Assembly: GCA_947629245.1 (NCBI GenBank)
Contig: CANRDC010000008.1
Coordinates: 1 to 59,925 of the forward strand
From: an uncultured Oscillospiraceae bacterium
GTDB taxonomy: Bacteria > Bacillota > Clostridia > Oscillospirales > Oscillospiraceae
DNA: 59,925 nucleotides
Direction of reading: 5' to 3'
In this document: positions 1 through 7,920 of the stretch, in pieces
Layout of the letters: every line of letters starts with the position of its first letter
How positions within the stretch are numbered: the stretch's first letter is position 1
Translations under genes and position numbers: made by a program
The notes under the pieces: model-generated
Told to the model about the DNA's origin: nothing
The model's database searches: none
The model's input: only the letters and a program-made list of their open reading frames with translations

Positions 1-819
1 TGCCGCGCGGCCAAGATCTACGACGCACCGGAGGAGGACCTGGAGGCCCCCGGCGACGAGCCCATCCCTGAGACGGGACGGGACGTGGTCTTTGACTCCG
101 TCACCTTCTCTTACGGCGACAAGCAGGCGCTGAAGGATGTTTCCTTCAAAGTGCCGGAGGGCCAGACCGTGGCCATCGTGGGTCTGTGCGGTAGCGGCAA
201 GACCACGTCCCTGAACCTTTTGGAGCGTTTCTACCGCCCGGACGGCGGTCAGATCACCCTGGGAGGCGTGGACATCGGCAGGATGCCCCTGGACGCCTAC
301 CGGCGGTGCTTCTCCTACGTCCAGCAGCGGCCCGAGATCTTCAGCGGCACCGTGCGCGAGGCTCTGACCTATGGCGTGGGCCGGGAGGTCACTGACGAGG
401 AGCTCATGGAGGCCGCCCGCGTCACGGGCATAGCCGACTACATCGAGAAACAGCCCCAGGGGCTGGATACGCAGATCGCGCCCTCCGGCGGTTCCCTGTC
501 CGGCGGACAGGTCCAGCGGCTGGTGCTGGCCCGGGAGTTTTTGCGTGGCGCGGACGTACTCTTGCTGGACGAGCCCACCTCGGCCCTGGACGCCCAGACG
601 GCCAGGGGAGTCCAGGACGCCGTGCTCACGACCTTCTCCGGCAAGACCATCATCATGGTCACTCACGATCTGAACCTCACCCGCAGTGTGGATAAGATCG
701 TGGTCCTGGAGGACGGGGAGCTGGTGGGCCAGGGGACATACGACAGCCTTATGGCCGCCTGCCCGCTGTTCGGCGAGATGGTGGCCGCCCAGGCCAGAGA
801 GAGGGAGGCGGAGCAATGA
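1..819 (+). CDS. ABC transporter ATP-binding protein, C-terminal part (5' end outside window)
   Basis: The frame is open from base 1 to the TGA at 817-819, giving 272 visible residues, so the gene begins upstream of the window. The visible part is a full nucleotide-binding domain: Walker A GLCGSGKT near visible residues 61-68, Q-loop in YVQQRP, signature LSGGQ, Walker B VLLLDEPTSALD and H-loop MVTHD. The linker before it looks like the junction of a fused membrane-plus-ATPase exporter half. It overlaps the next exporter gene by 4 bases (ATGA), as in heterodimeric exporters. The substrate cannot be read from sequence. Confidence 0.9.
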   Translation, partial: CRAAKIYDAPEEDLEAPGDEPIPETGRDVVFDSVTFSYGDKQALKDVSFKVPEGQTVAIVGLCGSGKTTSLNLLERFYRPDGGQITLGGVDIGRMPLDAYRRCFSYVQQRPEIFSGTVREALTYGVGREVTDEELMEAARVTGIADYIEKQPQGLDTQIAPSGGSLSGGQVQRLVLAREFLRGADVLLLDEPTSALDAQTARGVQDAVLTTFSGKTIIMVTHDLNLTRSVDKIVVLEDGELVGQGTYDSLMAACPLFGEMVAAQAREREAEQ

Positions 820-2525
820 AGGCGATAAAACGCTACGTCAATATCTTCCGGGGCGTGAGACTGCCCTGGATATCCATGCTTGTACTCCTGATCGTGTCGG
901 TGATCGAGGTGACTCTGGGGCTTGCCAGCGTGGAGCTGACGGCGTCCATCATCGACGCCAGCCAGAGTGCCATAGACGGGCAGAGGCTGGCCCGCTACGC
1001 GGTGAACCTGGCCCTCACCGTGGCCGCCACCGTGTTCGAGACGTATTATGGCGGCCTTGTGGATCAGAAGATTGGCGCTGGCGTGCGCGTGAAGATTTGG
1101 GACAAGCTGATGCGCCTGCCCCTGTGCTACTACGACACCGAGAGCGCCAACGACTTGGTGAGCCGTGTCACGTCGGACCCCGGCTCCGCCAGCACGTACA
1201 TCACCGTGGGCATCAGTTGCATCACCACGGTCTACGCCACAGTGACGGCGTTCACCCAGCTTTTCAAGTTCCACACCGGCCTGGCCACATGGTCGCTGCT
1301 GATCATCCCCGCCACCATCGGCATTGGCGCGATATACTCCATACTCTCCTACCACTCCTCCCTGCTGGGGACCAGGGCCTCCGCCAAGACCGTGGGCTAC
1401 ATGACCGAGCACGTACACAATCTGCGGCTCATCAGGGCCCTGGGCACCGAGGAGTACGAGAAGAACAAGTCCAGGGCCATCTTCAAACGCCAATACTGGA
1501 CCGACCTTTACTCCCAGAGCACCGTCGGTTACATCGCCATCAGCATCCAGGTCCTTGGGTGCATGTCCCTGGCCATATCCTTTGTGGCAGGCGGCAAGAT
1601 GGTGGCCGACGGGACCTTGAGCGTGGGGACGCTTATTATCTTCTACGGCTTTTCGTCCATGGTGTCGATACACCTGTCAAACCTCTTCATGGCCTTCGGC
1701 TCCATTATCGGCGCCAACGGCACCCTGAAGAAGGTATCCCAGCTGCTGGAGCAGGCGGACGAGACCGGCGGCGGCCAGGCCGTTGACGGCGAGGAGGACA
1801 TCGTTCTGGAGAACGTCTCTTTCGCCTATAAGGACGTGCCGGTGCTGTCCGATATATCCTGCCGCCTGCCCCGGGGCAAGGTCACGGCCATCGTGGGCAC
1901 CAACGGCGCGGGTAAATCCACTGTGCTGAAGCTGCTGGAGCGGATGTACAAGCCGGACGGCGGCCGCGTACTCTTTGGGGATCGGGATGTGGAGGACTAC
2001 AGCCTGGACTCCTGGCGGCGGGCGCTGGCCATCGTGGCCCAGGACACGCCCCTCATGTCCGGTACGGTGCGGGAGAACCTGACCTACGGCTTAGACCGGG
2101 AGATCGGCGAGGAGGAGCTTGAAAAGGCGGCAAGGCTGGCCAATGCCTACGACTTCGTTATGGAGACTCCCGGCGGCTTCGACGCGGAGGTGGGCCCCGG
2201 CGGGAGCAATTTCTCCGGCGGTCAGAGGCAGTGCCTGGCCATCGCCCGCGCGGTGCTCCGTTCCCCCCGGTATCTCCTTTTGGACGAGGCCACCAGCAAC
2301 CTGGACGCCAAGTGCGAGGATCAGGTATCCACCGCTCTCGACCACCTGATGGAGGGCCGTACCACCGTGATGATCGCCCACAGCTTCCGGGCCACACTGG
2401 CCGCGGATCAGGTCATCGTCATGGACAACGGCCATATCGTGGGCATGGGCACGCCGGAGGAGCTGCTCCGGACCAACGCCTATTATCAGACCTTCGCCCG
2501 TCGCGGCGAAAAGGAGGCAGTATGA
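816..2525 (+). CDS. ABC transporter permease/ATP-binding protein
   Basis: 569 residues: a six-helix type membrane domain (about 1-310) followed by an ATPase domain. Visible motifs are Walker A GTNGAGKST, signature NFSGGQRQ, Walker B YLLLDEATSNLD and H-loop IAHSF. It probably pairs with the preceding partial protein as a heterodimeric exporter in the cytoplasmic membrane. The start ATG overlaps the upstream stop and follows GGGAGGCGGAGCA. The next gene starts inside its stop codon, so the block is translationally coupled. Family knowledge allows drug, lipid or peptide export; the neighbouring chaperone and thioredoxin genes hint at a protein or peptide role, which is inference. Confidence 0.92.
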   Translation: MKAIKRYVNIFRGVRLPWISMLVLLIVSVIEVTLGLASVELTASIIDASQSAIDGQRLARYAVNLALTVAATVFETYYGGLVDQKIGAGVRVKIWDKLMRLPLCYYDTESANDLVSRVTSDPGSASTYITVGISCITTVYATVTAFTQLFKFHTGLATWSLLIIPATIGIGAIYSILSYHSSLLGTRASAKTVGYMTEHVHNLRLIRALGTEEYEKNKSRAIFKRQYWTDLYSQSTVGYIAISIQVLGCMSLAISFVAGGKMVADGTLSVGTLIIFYGFSSMVSIHLSNLFMAFGSIIGANGTLKKVSQLLEQADETGGGQAVDGEEDIVLENVSFAYKDVPVLSDISCRLPRGKVTAIVGTNGAGKSTVLKLLERMYKPDGGRVLFGDRDVEDYSLDSWRRALAIVAQDTPLMSGTVRENLTYGLDREIGEEELEKAARLANAYDFVMETPGGFDAEVGPGGSNFSGGQRQCLAIARAVLRSPRYLLLDEATSNLDAKCEDQVSTALDHLMEGRTTVMIAHSFRATLAADQVIVMDNGHIVGMGTPEELLRTNAYYQTFARRGEKEAV

Positions 2526-3394
2526 TGAAAACAAAAGTGACAAAGCTCTATGACGTGGATCTCATCCCCACGCCGGAGGGCATCCCGGACTGGCATGTGG
2601 ACGAAGCCAGTGTGGGCGCTCTGCTGGAGACCCTGGCCGCCCAACGCTCCACGGAGGCTGAGGTCCGGGAGGTTCAGATGGGGGACACGGTATTTTGTGC
2701 CGCCGGTGGGAAATACGCCGGCCGGACCGTCCTCATCTATCCTGGCCGGAACATGCCCGGAGCGGAGGCGGCGGAGAAAGCCGTTCTCGGTTCCGCTCCC
2801 GGCGGCACGGTCAAGACGGAGCTCGGTGGCGCGCCCGCCCTCCTTACGGTGAAAAAGATCGTCCGCCGCACCCCGGCCAAGATCGACGACGCGCTTATCC
2901 GGGACGAAAACATCGACGGCGTGGACACCGTGGAGAGATACCGGGTGTACATCAAAGATAAGACCGAGGAGCAGAACCGCTCCTTCTCCGCCAAGCACCT
3001 GTCCGCGGCCCTCCGGGAGGAGTTGATCGCCAGAAGCGAATATGAGGTGGACGAGGCGGAGCAGGAGGCCTGGACGGACAACGCCGCCCAAGAGATGCTG
3101 AAAATGTACGAGGCGGAGGGCATCGACCCCCACGTCCCCGAGGAGGGGACGGACTTCCTGACGGACGAGGAGGTAATGGAAAACTTCAAAAATCAGCTTC
3201 GCCCGCAATTCCTTGCCCTGGCCGTGAGCCGTGCCTTCTGTGAGGAGCGCGGCGTCGTCTTCGGGGAGGAGGAGCGGAAGCTCTACGCCGATAACGGCTA
3301 TACCGGCGAGCGGGCAGAGGAGAGCTTTATGGACTCCAAAATGTGGGAGATCCTCTACAACATAGCCCTTAAGAGATTGGAGGAAGCGAAATGA
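2522..3394 (+). CDS. Trigger-factor-like peptidyl-prolyl isomerase/chaperone
   Basis: 290 residues starting at the first of two adjacent ATG codons, overlapping the exporter stop. Residues about 50-115 look like the FKBP-type domain of trigger factor (GDTVFCAAGGKYAGR ... LTVKKI). The rest is a charged, helical segment resembling the trigger factor C-terminal arms. The N-terminal ribosome-binding GFRxGKxP signature of real trigger factor is not visible, so this is a shortened paralogue rather than the housekeeping gene. It lies between an exporter and a thioredoxin, suggesting a role in folding or holding a substrate. Function beyond the fold is inference. Confidence 0.6.
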   Translation: MMKTKVTKLYDVDLIPTPEGIPDWHVDEASVGALLETLAAQRSTEAEVREVQMGDTVFCAAGGKYAGRTVLIYPGRNMPGAEAAEKAVLGSAPGGTVKTELGGAPALLTVKKIVRRTPAKIDDALIRDENIDGVDTVERYRVYIKDKTEEQNRSFSAKHLSAALREELIARSEYEVDEAEQEAWTDNAAQEMLKMYEAEGIDPHVPEEGTDFLTDEEVMENFKNQLRPQFLALAVSRAFCEERGVVFGEEERKLYADNGYTGERAEESFMDSKMWEILYNIALKRLEEAK

Positions 3395-3705
3395 TCCAAG
3401 AGGCAACAGCCAAGACCTTTGACAGTCTCATCGACACAGAATACGCCGTGGTGGACTGCTACGGCGACTACTGCGGGGCATGCGTTATGCTGGAGCCCGT
3501 CTATAAGGAGGTCGCCGCGGACCTGGCCGGTATCCGGTTTATTGAGATAAACATCACCCATGAGTGGGACATCGCCGAGCGGTTCGGCATCGACGCCATG
3601 CCCACCCTGCTCTTTTTCCGGGGCGGCAGGGAGGTACACCGCATCGAGGGGAGCATGGACCGGGAGGAGCTTAACCGGCAAATCGCGGTCATGCTCTATG
3701 AATAA
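3391..3705 (+). CDS. Thioredoxin-like protein
   Basis: 104 residues with a thioredoxin fold: VVDCYGDYCGAC carries the redox pair Cys28-Cys31 (CGAC instead of the usual CGPC), and AMPTLLFF supplies the cis-proline. It has no signal peptide, so it should act in the cytoplasm as a dithiol reductant. The ATG overlaps the previous stop (ATGA). The ferredoxin-thioredoxin-reductase-like gene follows 12 bases after the stop. The pair suggests a dedicated electron route to this thioredoxin, which is inferred from adjacency. Confidence 0.9.
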   Translation: MIQEATAKTFDSLIDTEYAVVDCYGDYCGACVMLEPVYKEVAADLAGIRFIEINITHEWDIAERFGIDAMPTLLFFRGGREVHRIEGSMDREELNRQIAVMLYE

Positions 3706-3717
3706 GGAGGCGCGGCC

Positions 3718-3918
3718 ATGGGAAGGATTCGTGTGAATGAGGACCCGGAGGTAGTGCGCAAGATCCGTGAGGGCCTGAAGCGCACCGGCGGCTACTGCCC
3801 CTGCCGCACTGAGCGCAAGCCCGAATATAAGTGCGTCTGCCAGGAGTTCAAGGCCCAGTGCGCCGACCCGGATTTTGAGGGCTACTGCCACTGCAAGCTC
3901 TACTACAAGGAAAAGTGA
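3718..3918 (+). CDS. Ferredoxin-thioredoxin reductase catalytic-chain-like protein
   Basis: 66 residues, seven cysteines: C27-P-C29, C39-V-C41, C48 and C57-H-C59. In the ferredoxin-thioredoxin reductase catalytic family these CxC and CHC motifs hold a 4Fe-4S cluster next to the active disulfide. The protein is shorter than plant or cyanobacterial chains (about 100 residues or more) but keeps the core. AAGGAGG is placed well before the ATG. It sits last in the exporter-chaperone-thioredoxin operon, and reduction of the adjacent thioredoxin is the obvious proposal. Confidence 0.8.
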   Translation: MGRIRVNEDPEVVRKIREGLKRTGGYCPCRTERKPEYKCVCQEFKAQCADPDFEGYCHCKLYYKEK

Positions 3919-3945
3919 GCTAAAAACTCCCATCTCGGATAAGAT

Positions 3946-4003
3946 ATGCTCCCCCTATCAGAGACAGTGAAAAGGAAAAACACTGTCAAGATAGGGGGAG
4001 CAT
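3946..4003 (+). terminator. Long inverted repeat, probable operon terminator
   Basis: Arms ATGCTCCCCCTATC and GATAGGGGGAGCAT pair perfectly over 14 bp, then GACAGTG/CACTGTC pair after a small bulge, around an A-rich loop. A short TTTCTG follows on the plus strand. It closes the operon ending at 3918. The stem is unusually long for a simple terminator, so a small palindromic repeat element is an alternative. Confidence 0.6.
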
Positions 4004-4071
4004 TTCTGTCACGCAAACTCCCCGGTTTTTGCGCGAACGGCTTGTTTTAATTGGGATTAGTATTATATGTA

Positions 4072-4248
4072 CTACTCCGCCCCTATCCTCTCCTCCAGCG
4101 CCATCATCGCCAGGCAAAATCGCTCCCACGGTGTCAATGCTATCAGTGACGGGTCGCCGTCACGGATGCGCAGGGTGCGGCGGATCTCCTTTGGGATGAC
4201 CACCCGCCCCAGGTCGTCTATGCGCCTGACAATACCGGTTGCCTTCAT
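4072..4248 (-). CDS. AbrB/SpoVT-type DNA-binding protein, short
   Basis: 58 residues. The N-terminus MKATGIVRRIDDLGRVVIPK followed by EIRRTLRI is the swapped-hairpin AbrB/SpoVT DNA-binding domain. The start ATG follows AGGAGGACTTCAAA. After GDP at about residue 34 the sequence leaves the usual family pattern and ends quickly in SLIALTPWERF..., so this is either a minimal AbrB protein or one whose C-terminus was replaced. It lies upstream of, and divergent from, the giant surface protein gene, so it could regulate it; this is inference from position. Confidence 0.72.
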   Translation of the reverse strand: MKATGIVRRIDDLGRVVIPKEIRRTLRIRDGDPSLIALTPWERFCLAMMALEERIGAE

Positions 4249-4465
4249 TTTGAAGTCCTCCTGTCTCTATTTGTTTCGACAGGAATTAGTATCCGCCGTA
4301 ATCCCGCCAATATTCATACTGATTTTCTTTAAAAAGCAGACATTTAAAAAAGCCCGCTTTTTATTTGAGATAGTATTATTGGCCAAAATTTAGGGAACCC
4401 CCGTCCTCTCTCCGTCCCCGAGAGAAAATATTTACAGAAAATTTCAAAAAAGCACAAAAACAGCA

Positions 4466-4494
4466 TTGTAATTTCCAGCCGCGTGTGCTAAAAT
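4466..4494 (+). promoter_or_regulatory. Promoter of the giant surface protein gene
   Basis: TTGTAA (4466-4471), 17-base spacer, TAAAAT (4489-4494). The gap 4249-4598 between the AbrB gene and the start at 4599 holds this promoter and a GC-rich leader. The AT-rich stretch 4310-4465 shows no gene and could hold regulator sites. Confidence 0.6.
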
Positions 4495-4511
4495 GTGTTT
4501 ATCTGTATATA

Positions 4512-4570
4512 GTACCCGCCGGTCCCACCGGCCCTGTGCCTTCTCCCAGATTTTCCCTGGGGGGGGGTAC
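4512..4570 (+). other. Structured 5' leader of the surface protein mRNA
   Basis: GTACCC (4512-4517) can pair with GGGTAC (4565-4570). Inside, GCCGGT-CCC-ACCGGC and CCCAG-ATTTTC-CTGGG form two hairpins, giving a possible three-way junction, followed by AATTTTTTAC. The U-rich tail suggests an attenuator, but it matches no riboswitch consensus I can name. The ribosome site AGGAGG lies at 4585-4590, just after it. Confidence 0.35.
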
Positions 4571-4598
4571 AATTTTTTACATACAGGAGGAAAGAAAC

Positions 4599-7500
4599 AT
4601 GAAAAAACGCCTCTACAAACTGTTGGCCTTCGCGCTAAGCGTCTGCATGGTCGTCGGCCTCATGCCGGCATTGACCCTGACGGCGAGAGCGACAGACTAC
4701 AGCGGACAGAAAATTACCAACATCACCCGTGACGAGTATGGCAATATTACATCTGTCACAATAACTGCAAAGTTGTCCGGGACGATGGTATATAACGGTT
4801 TTCGATTCCATTATTGTCTTGTAGTCATCCCAGATACGCTGACGGTATACACTCATGGAACGCAATTTTACCCTGGGAATACTTCAGAAGGGCAAAATTG
4901 GTGGAATGGAGAAGAGATCGTCAAGTCAGATGATGAGCAGAGGACTTCGGGATGGTACACAGTTACTCTTAATAAGCCCTTTAATCCTTTTGAAAACAAG
5001 CGGATTTCGATTTTCGTAAGGACCGGCGATCCAGATGTTGTTACTAGCTGGGTAAGCGACGTAGGCGGGCAGTTTAAGCTTATTGATGATAACGGCGGGG
5101 GCCTACTACCCGAATACTATCGGGGGCGGAACACCGGAGACATTTATGTCGATCCTACCACTGGCAGCGACGGCAATGACGGCACGTCCAAAAACCCCGT
5201 CAAGACTCTTAAAGAGGCCATGATGCGGGCAAAGGCCACTGGCTCTACCATTCAGGTGGTAGGCGGCGGCTCGGTCAAGACGGCTGTTGAGACTGGCAAG
5301 GACGTTACGATAAAGGGTACGGACGGTGCCTCATTCACCTTCACGGATACAAAGACAGGTGACAGTTATAACGGCCCAGAAGTGAAGATTGGTAGCGACG
5401 GTCAAGTGACCATCGGCGCCGCAGAGGGCAAAACGACATACACTCCTGGCTCCGAGGGAGATGGCGAGCACGTGGCCCATGTGGCCTACGGCGAAGCCGG
5501 TGTGAAGAAGCACGATGTAGGCGTTACCGAGGGTAGCGTGGATATTACTATAGAAGGCACAGATGGCGATGCTACGGCGACAGCATCTGTTTCCAGCTCT
5601 TCAACAGGCGTCGCGATAGACGGCGTGACCTATACAGGCACCACAAGCTACAACCTTGATGATCCTTTTGGCGAGGCTCCCGATGGCACCAGCGCCACTG
5701 TACCCGCCAAGAAGGGCCCGGCGGATGGGTTTAAGCTGGAGGGAACGAGTGAAGGCGGATTCACGGTGAAGCCTGGTGATGAAAACACCGGCAATATCAC
5801 CATTACCAAGGGCGCAGACGGGGCCGAGACCACGGTACCTGACGGCACCGTGAAGGGCACTGTTGATATTCCGACCAGCGGCGACAAGGTTACCGTTAGT
5901 GGAACCGAGTACACCGCCAAGGCGGAGAATACAAAATTGAACCTTGTGTCCACCAGCGGCGAGCCCGGAGAGGATGTTGTCGAGCTCGCTTCCGGAGCGG
6001 TAGATGTGCCACAGGGCAAGGATGTCTATGTTAACGGCAAAAAAGTCGAGGCCACCGACGCCGCCGTCACCGTCACTAAGGACGCCGAGAGCGGCAAGGC
6101 TGAGGTGAAGATTGAGAGCGGCAAAAAGGCCACCATCGGCGGCGTGGAATACACCGGCGAGGCCACTGTCGTACTTGACGAGGAGGGTAACGCCTCCGTT
6201 GCCAAGGGCACTGTGAATCTTCCCTCCAGCGAGGAAGGCGCGGCCAATGGCGAGACCAACGTCGATTTTGGCGATGGTAAGTCCGTCCATGTGAAGAACG
6301 AGGCCACGACAGAGGGCAAGGACGTCGAGGTGAAGGTGCCCGTCAGCGGCGAGAACACCAACGGCCAGGCCACCGTGCCCCAGGGCGGAAGCGTGTCCAT
6401 TAACGACACTGTCTACAACGTCCCCGAGGGCGCAGCCGACGGCAACAACATCTTTGAGTTTGACAAGGACGGGAAGGTGAAGCTCACCGACGGCGCTGTG
6501 GAGCTGGATTCCACGAATGCCGGCGGCGCGGCCAGTAGCGTGGGCTTTGGCAACACCACCATCACCGACAAGGGCGATGGCGACGGCGAGGGCAAGGTCA
6601 AGGTCGTAGCTGACGGCGACAATGCCACTGTCACCGTCCCCAAGGGCGGTAGCGTGACCATCGGCGACACTACATATACAAATACAGGCGACGGCGAGCT
6701 TGAGCTCGAGGTCGACAAGGACGGCAACGTGACCCTCAAGAGCGGCACCGTGGATGTGCCCAATGGCGGAGAGATCAAGGTCGGCGATCACACCTACACC
6801 GCCGGTAGCGCCGGCGCGACCCTGACCACCGAGGACGGCAGCGAGCCCGCCACCCTCACCGAGGGCAGCGTGATCCTCCCCGATGGCGGCAAGGTCAAGA
6901 CCAAGAGCGCGGGCGAGGAAGTCACCGTATCCGGCACCGAGGGCCTTGAGGTCACCGCTGGCGGCGCTGAGGCCGAGGGCGCAAAGGCCAAGGTCAAGGG
7001 CAAAGCCAATGACAGCGTCACCGTCGAAAAGGGCGAGAGCAGCCACAGCTACGCGCTTGACAACGACCAGCCGAAGGACATTGAAAGCACCGGCACCATC
7101 AACGGCCTTGCCGAGGCGCTGGCAAAGGGCGGCTCTACGAATGGCAGTGCTTACGGCGTAAAGCGCGACTCGGCTGCTGAAGGCAACGTCTATACGCTTA
7201 CGGACGATGCCGGTAATATCACCGTGACCGCCGACGCAAGCAGCAAGTTCACCTATGGTGCACAACCTGATGATACAAGCGTCGGCACCTACGAGGTCCC
7301 GGCTGAAAAGAGCGCCAGCTTGACCGCCGACCAGGACGGCAACATCACCCTCACAGAGGGCACCGTGAAGGTCGGCAAGGGCTCCGGCGAAAGCGGTACA
7401 CTTTATGTAGAAGGCATAGACCCTGAAAAGGGTAAGATTTCCGGCGACGGTATAACCGTTACAGCGCCCGGTACCGATTCCGAGGGCGCGGACGTGGAAG

Positions 7501-7763
7501 TCCCCAACGATGGCAAGGTCACCATTGGCGACAAGGAGTACACCGCCAAGGGGGAGGGGACAAAGCTCCACGTAGCCGAGGACGGCACCGTGACCCTCAA
7601 GAGCGGCAAGGTAACGCTTGCCGAGGGCACCAACATGACCATGGACGGTGTGACCTACACCGGCGAGGTCACTGTTGAGAAGACCGAGGACGGATACAAA
7701 GCTACCTTTGACGCGAGCAGTACCGGCAGCGTGTCCCCGGTTGTCAAGAATAAATTGAAATAA
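4599..7763 (+). CDS. N-terminal half of giant repeat surface protein, split by prophage
   Basis: 1054 residues from the ATG after AGGAGGAAAGAAAC. A signal peptide is clear: positively charged MKKR, hydrophobic core, likely cleavage after TARA near residue 30. Residues about 31-190 form a non-repeat domain; about 185-215 contain DIYVDPTTGSDGNDGTSKNP as found at the start of beta-helix domains. The rest is degenerate beta-type repeats rich in Gly, Asp, Thr and Val (pattern VTIGxxxYTxxG...GxVTLxxGTVxV). The true gene is interrupted at 7720-7735. The last nine residues (SPVVKNKLK) are largely read from prophage DNA before a TAA. This fragment should be exported but lacks the SLH anchor, which lies in the half at 53294-57931. 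Confidence 0.88.
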   Translation: MKKRLYKLLAFALSVCMVVGLMPALTLTARATDYSGQKITNITRDEYGNITSVTITAKLSGTMVYNGFRFHYCLVVIPDTLTVYTHGTQFYPGNTSEGQNWWNGEEIVKSDDEQRTSGWYTVTLNKPFNPFENKRISIFVRTGDPDVVTSWVSDVGGQFKLIDDNGGGLLPEYYRGRNTGDIYVDPTTGSDGNDGTSKNPVKTLKEAMMRAKATGSTIQVVGGGSVKTAVETGKDVTIKGTDGASFTFTDTKTGDSYNGPEVKIGSDGQVTIGAAEGKTTYTPGSEGDGEHVAHVAYGEAGVKKHDVGVTEGSVDITIEGTDGDATATASVSSSSTGVAIDGVTYTGTTSYNLDDPFGEAPDGTSATVPAKKGPADGFKLEGTSEGGFTVKPGDENTGNITITKGADGAETTVPDGTVKGTVDIPTSGDKVTVSGTEYTAKAENTKLNLVSTSGEPGEDVVELASGAVDVPQGKDVYVNGKKVEATDAAVTVTKDAESGKAEVKIESGKKATIGGVEYTGEATVVLDEEGNASVAKGTVNLPSSEEGAANGETNVDFGDGKSVHVKNEATTEGKDVEVKVPVSGENTNGQATVPQGGSVSINDTVYNVPEGAADGNNIFEFDKDGKVKLTDGAVELDSTNAGGAASSVGFGNTTITDKGDGDGEGKVKVVADGDNATVTVPKGGSVTIGDTTYTNTGDGELELEVDKDGNVTLKSGTVDVPNGGEIKVGDHTYTAGSAGATLTTEDGSEPATLTEGSVILPDGGKVKTKSAGEEVTVSGTEGLEVTAGGAEAEGAKAKVKGKANDSVTVEKGESSHSYALDNDQPKDIESTGTINGLAEALAKGGSTNGSAYGVKRDSAAEGNVYTLTDDAGNITVTADASSKFTYGAQPDDTSVGTYEVPAEKSASLTADQDGNITLTEGTVKVGKGSGESGTLYVEGIDPEKGKISGDGITVTAPGTDSEGADVEVPNDGKVTIGDKEYTAKGEGTKLHVAEDGTVTLKSGKVTLAEGTNMTMDGVTYTGEVTVEKTEDGYKATFDASSTGSVSPVVKNKLK
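7720..7735. repeat. attL core direct repeat
   Basis: GTACCGGCAGCGTGTC, identical to 53283-53298. It lies in frame within the host gene (codons ACC GGC AGC GTG plus TC). The base just outside differs on the two sides (A at 7719, G at 53282), which fixes the 16-bp limit. Confidence 0.85.
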
Positions 7764-7795
7764 AACAGAAAAAATTTTTTCGGTGGCGTAAAATG

Positions 7796-7826
7796 GGGCT
7801 CCTGGCACAGGCCAGGAGCCCTTTTT
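7796..7826 (+). terminator. Rho-independent terminator just inside the prophage left end
   Basis: GGGCTCCTGGC and GCCAGGAGCCC pair perfectly around ACAG and are followed by CTTTTTG on the plus strand. It lies 33 bases after the new stop codon of the truncated host protein, so the prophage supplies both a stop codon and a terminator for the interrupted host transcript. On the minus strand the tail is only CATTTTA, so it may weakly end the transposase transcript too. Confidence 0.75.
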
Positions 7827-7920
7827 GACGGTCTGGGAGCCCCTCCGTGGGCAAAATGGGCGCAAAAAGGACGCCGGGGCAGCGCAGGCCACCCCGGAGG
7901 CCGGTGCGCCTGGCGTCAGC

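Noticed and set aside
4512-4570. A known riboswitch upstream of the surface protein
   Set aside because: The fold does not show the conserved core of c-di-GMP or any other class I can name; it is kept only as a structured leader.
5380-7700. CRISPR-like repetition
   Set aside because: The repeats are degenerate coding repeats in one long frame, with no constant repeat or spacer length.
5601-7892. A 763-residue minus-strand open frame opposite the surface protein repeats
   Set aside because: It mirrors the repetitive coding strand and shows no domain; the plus strand has signal peptide, promoter and continuity with the SLH half.
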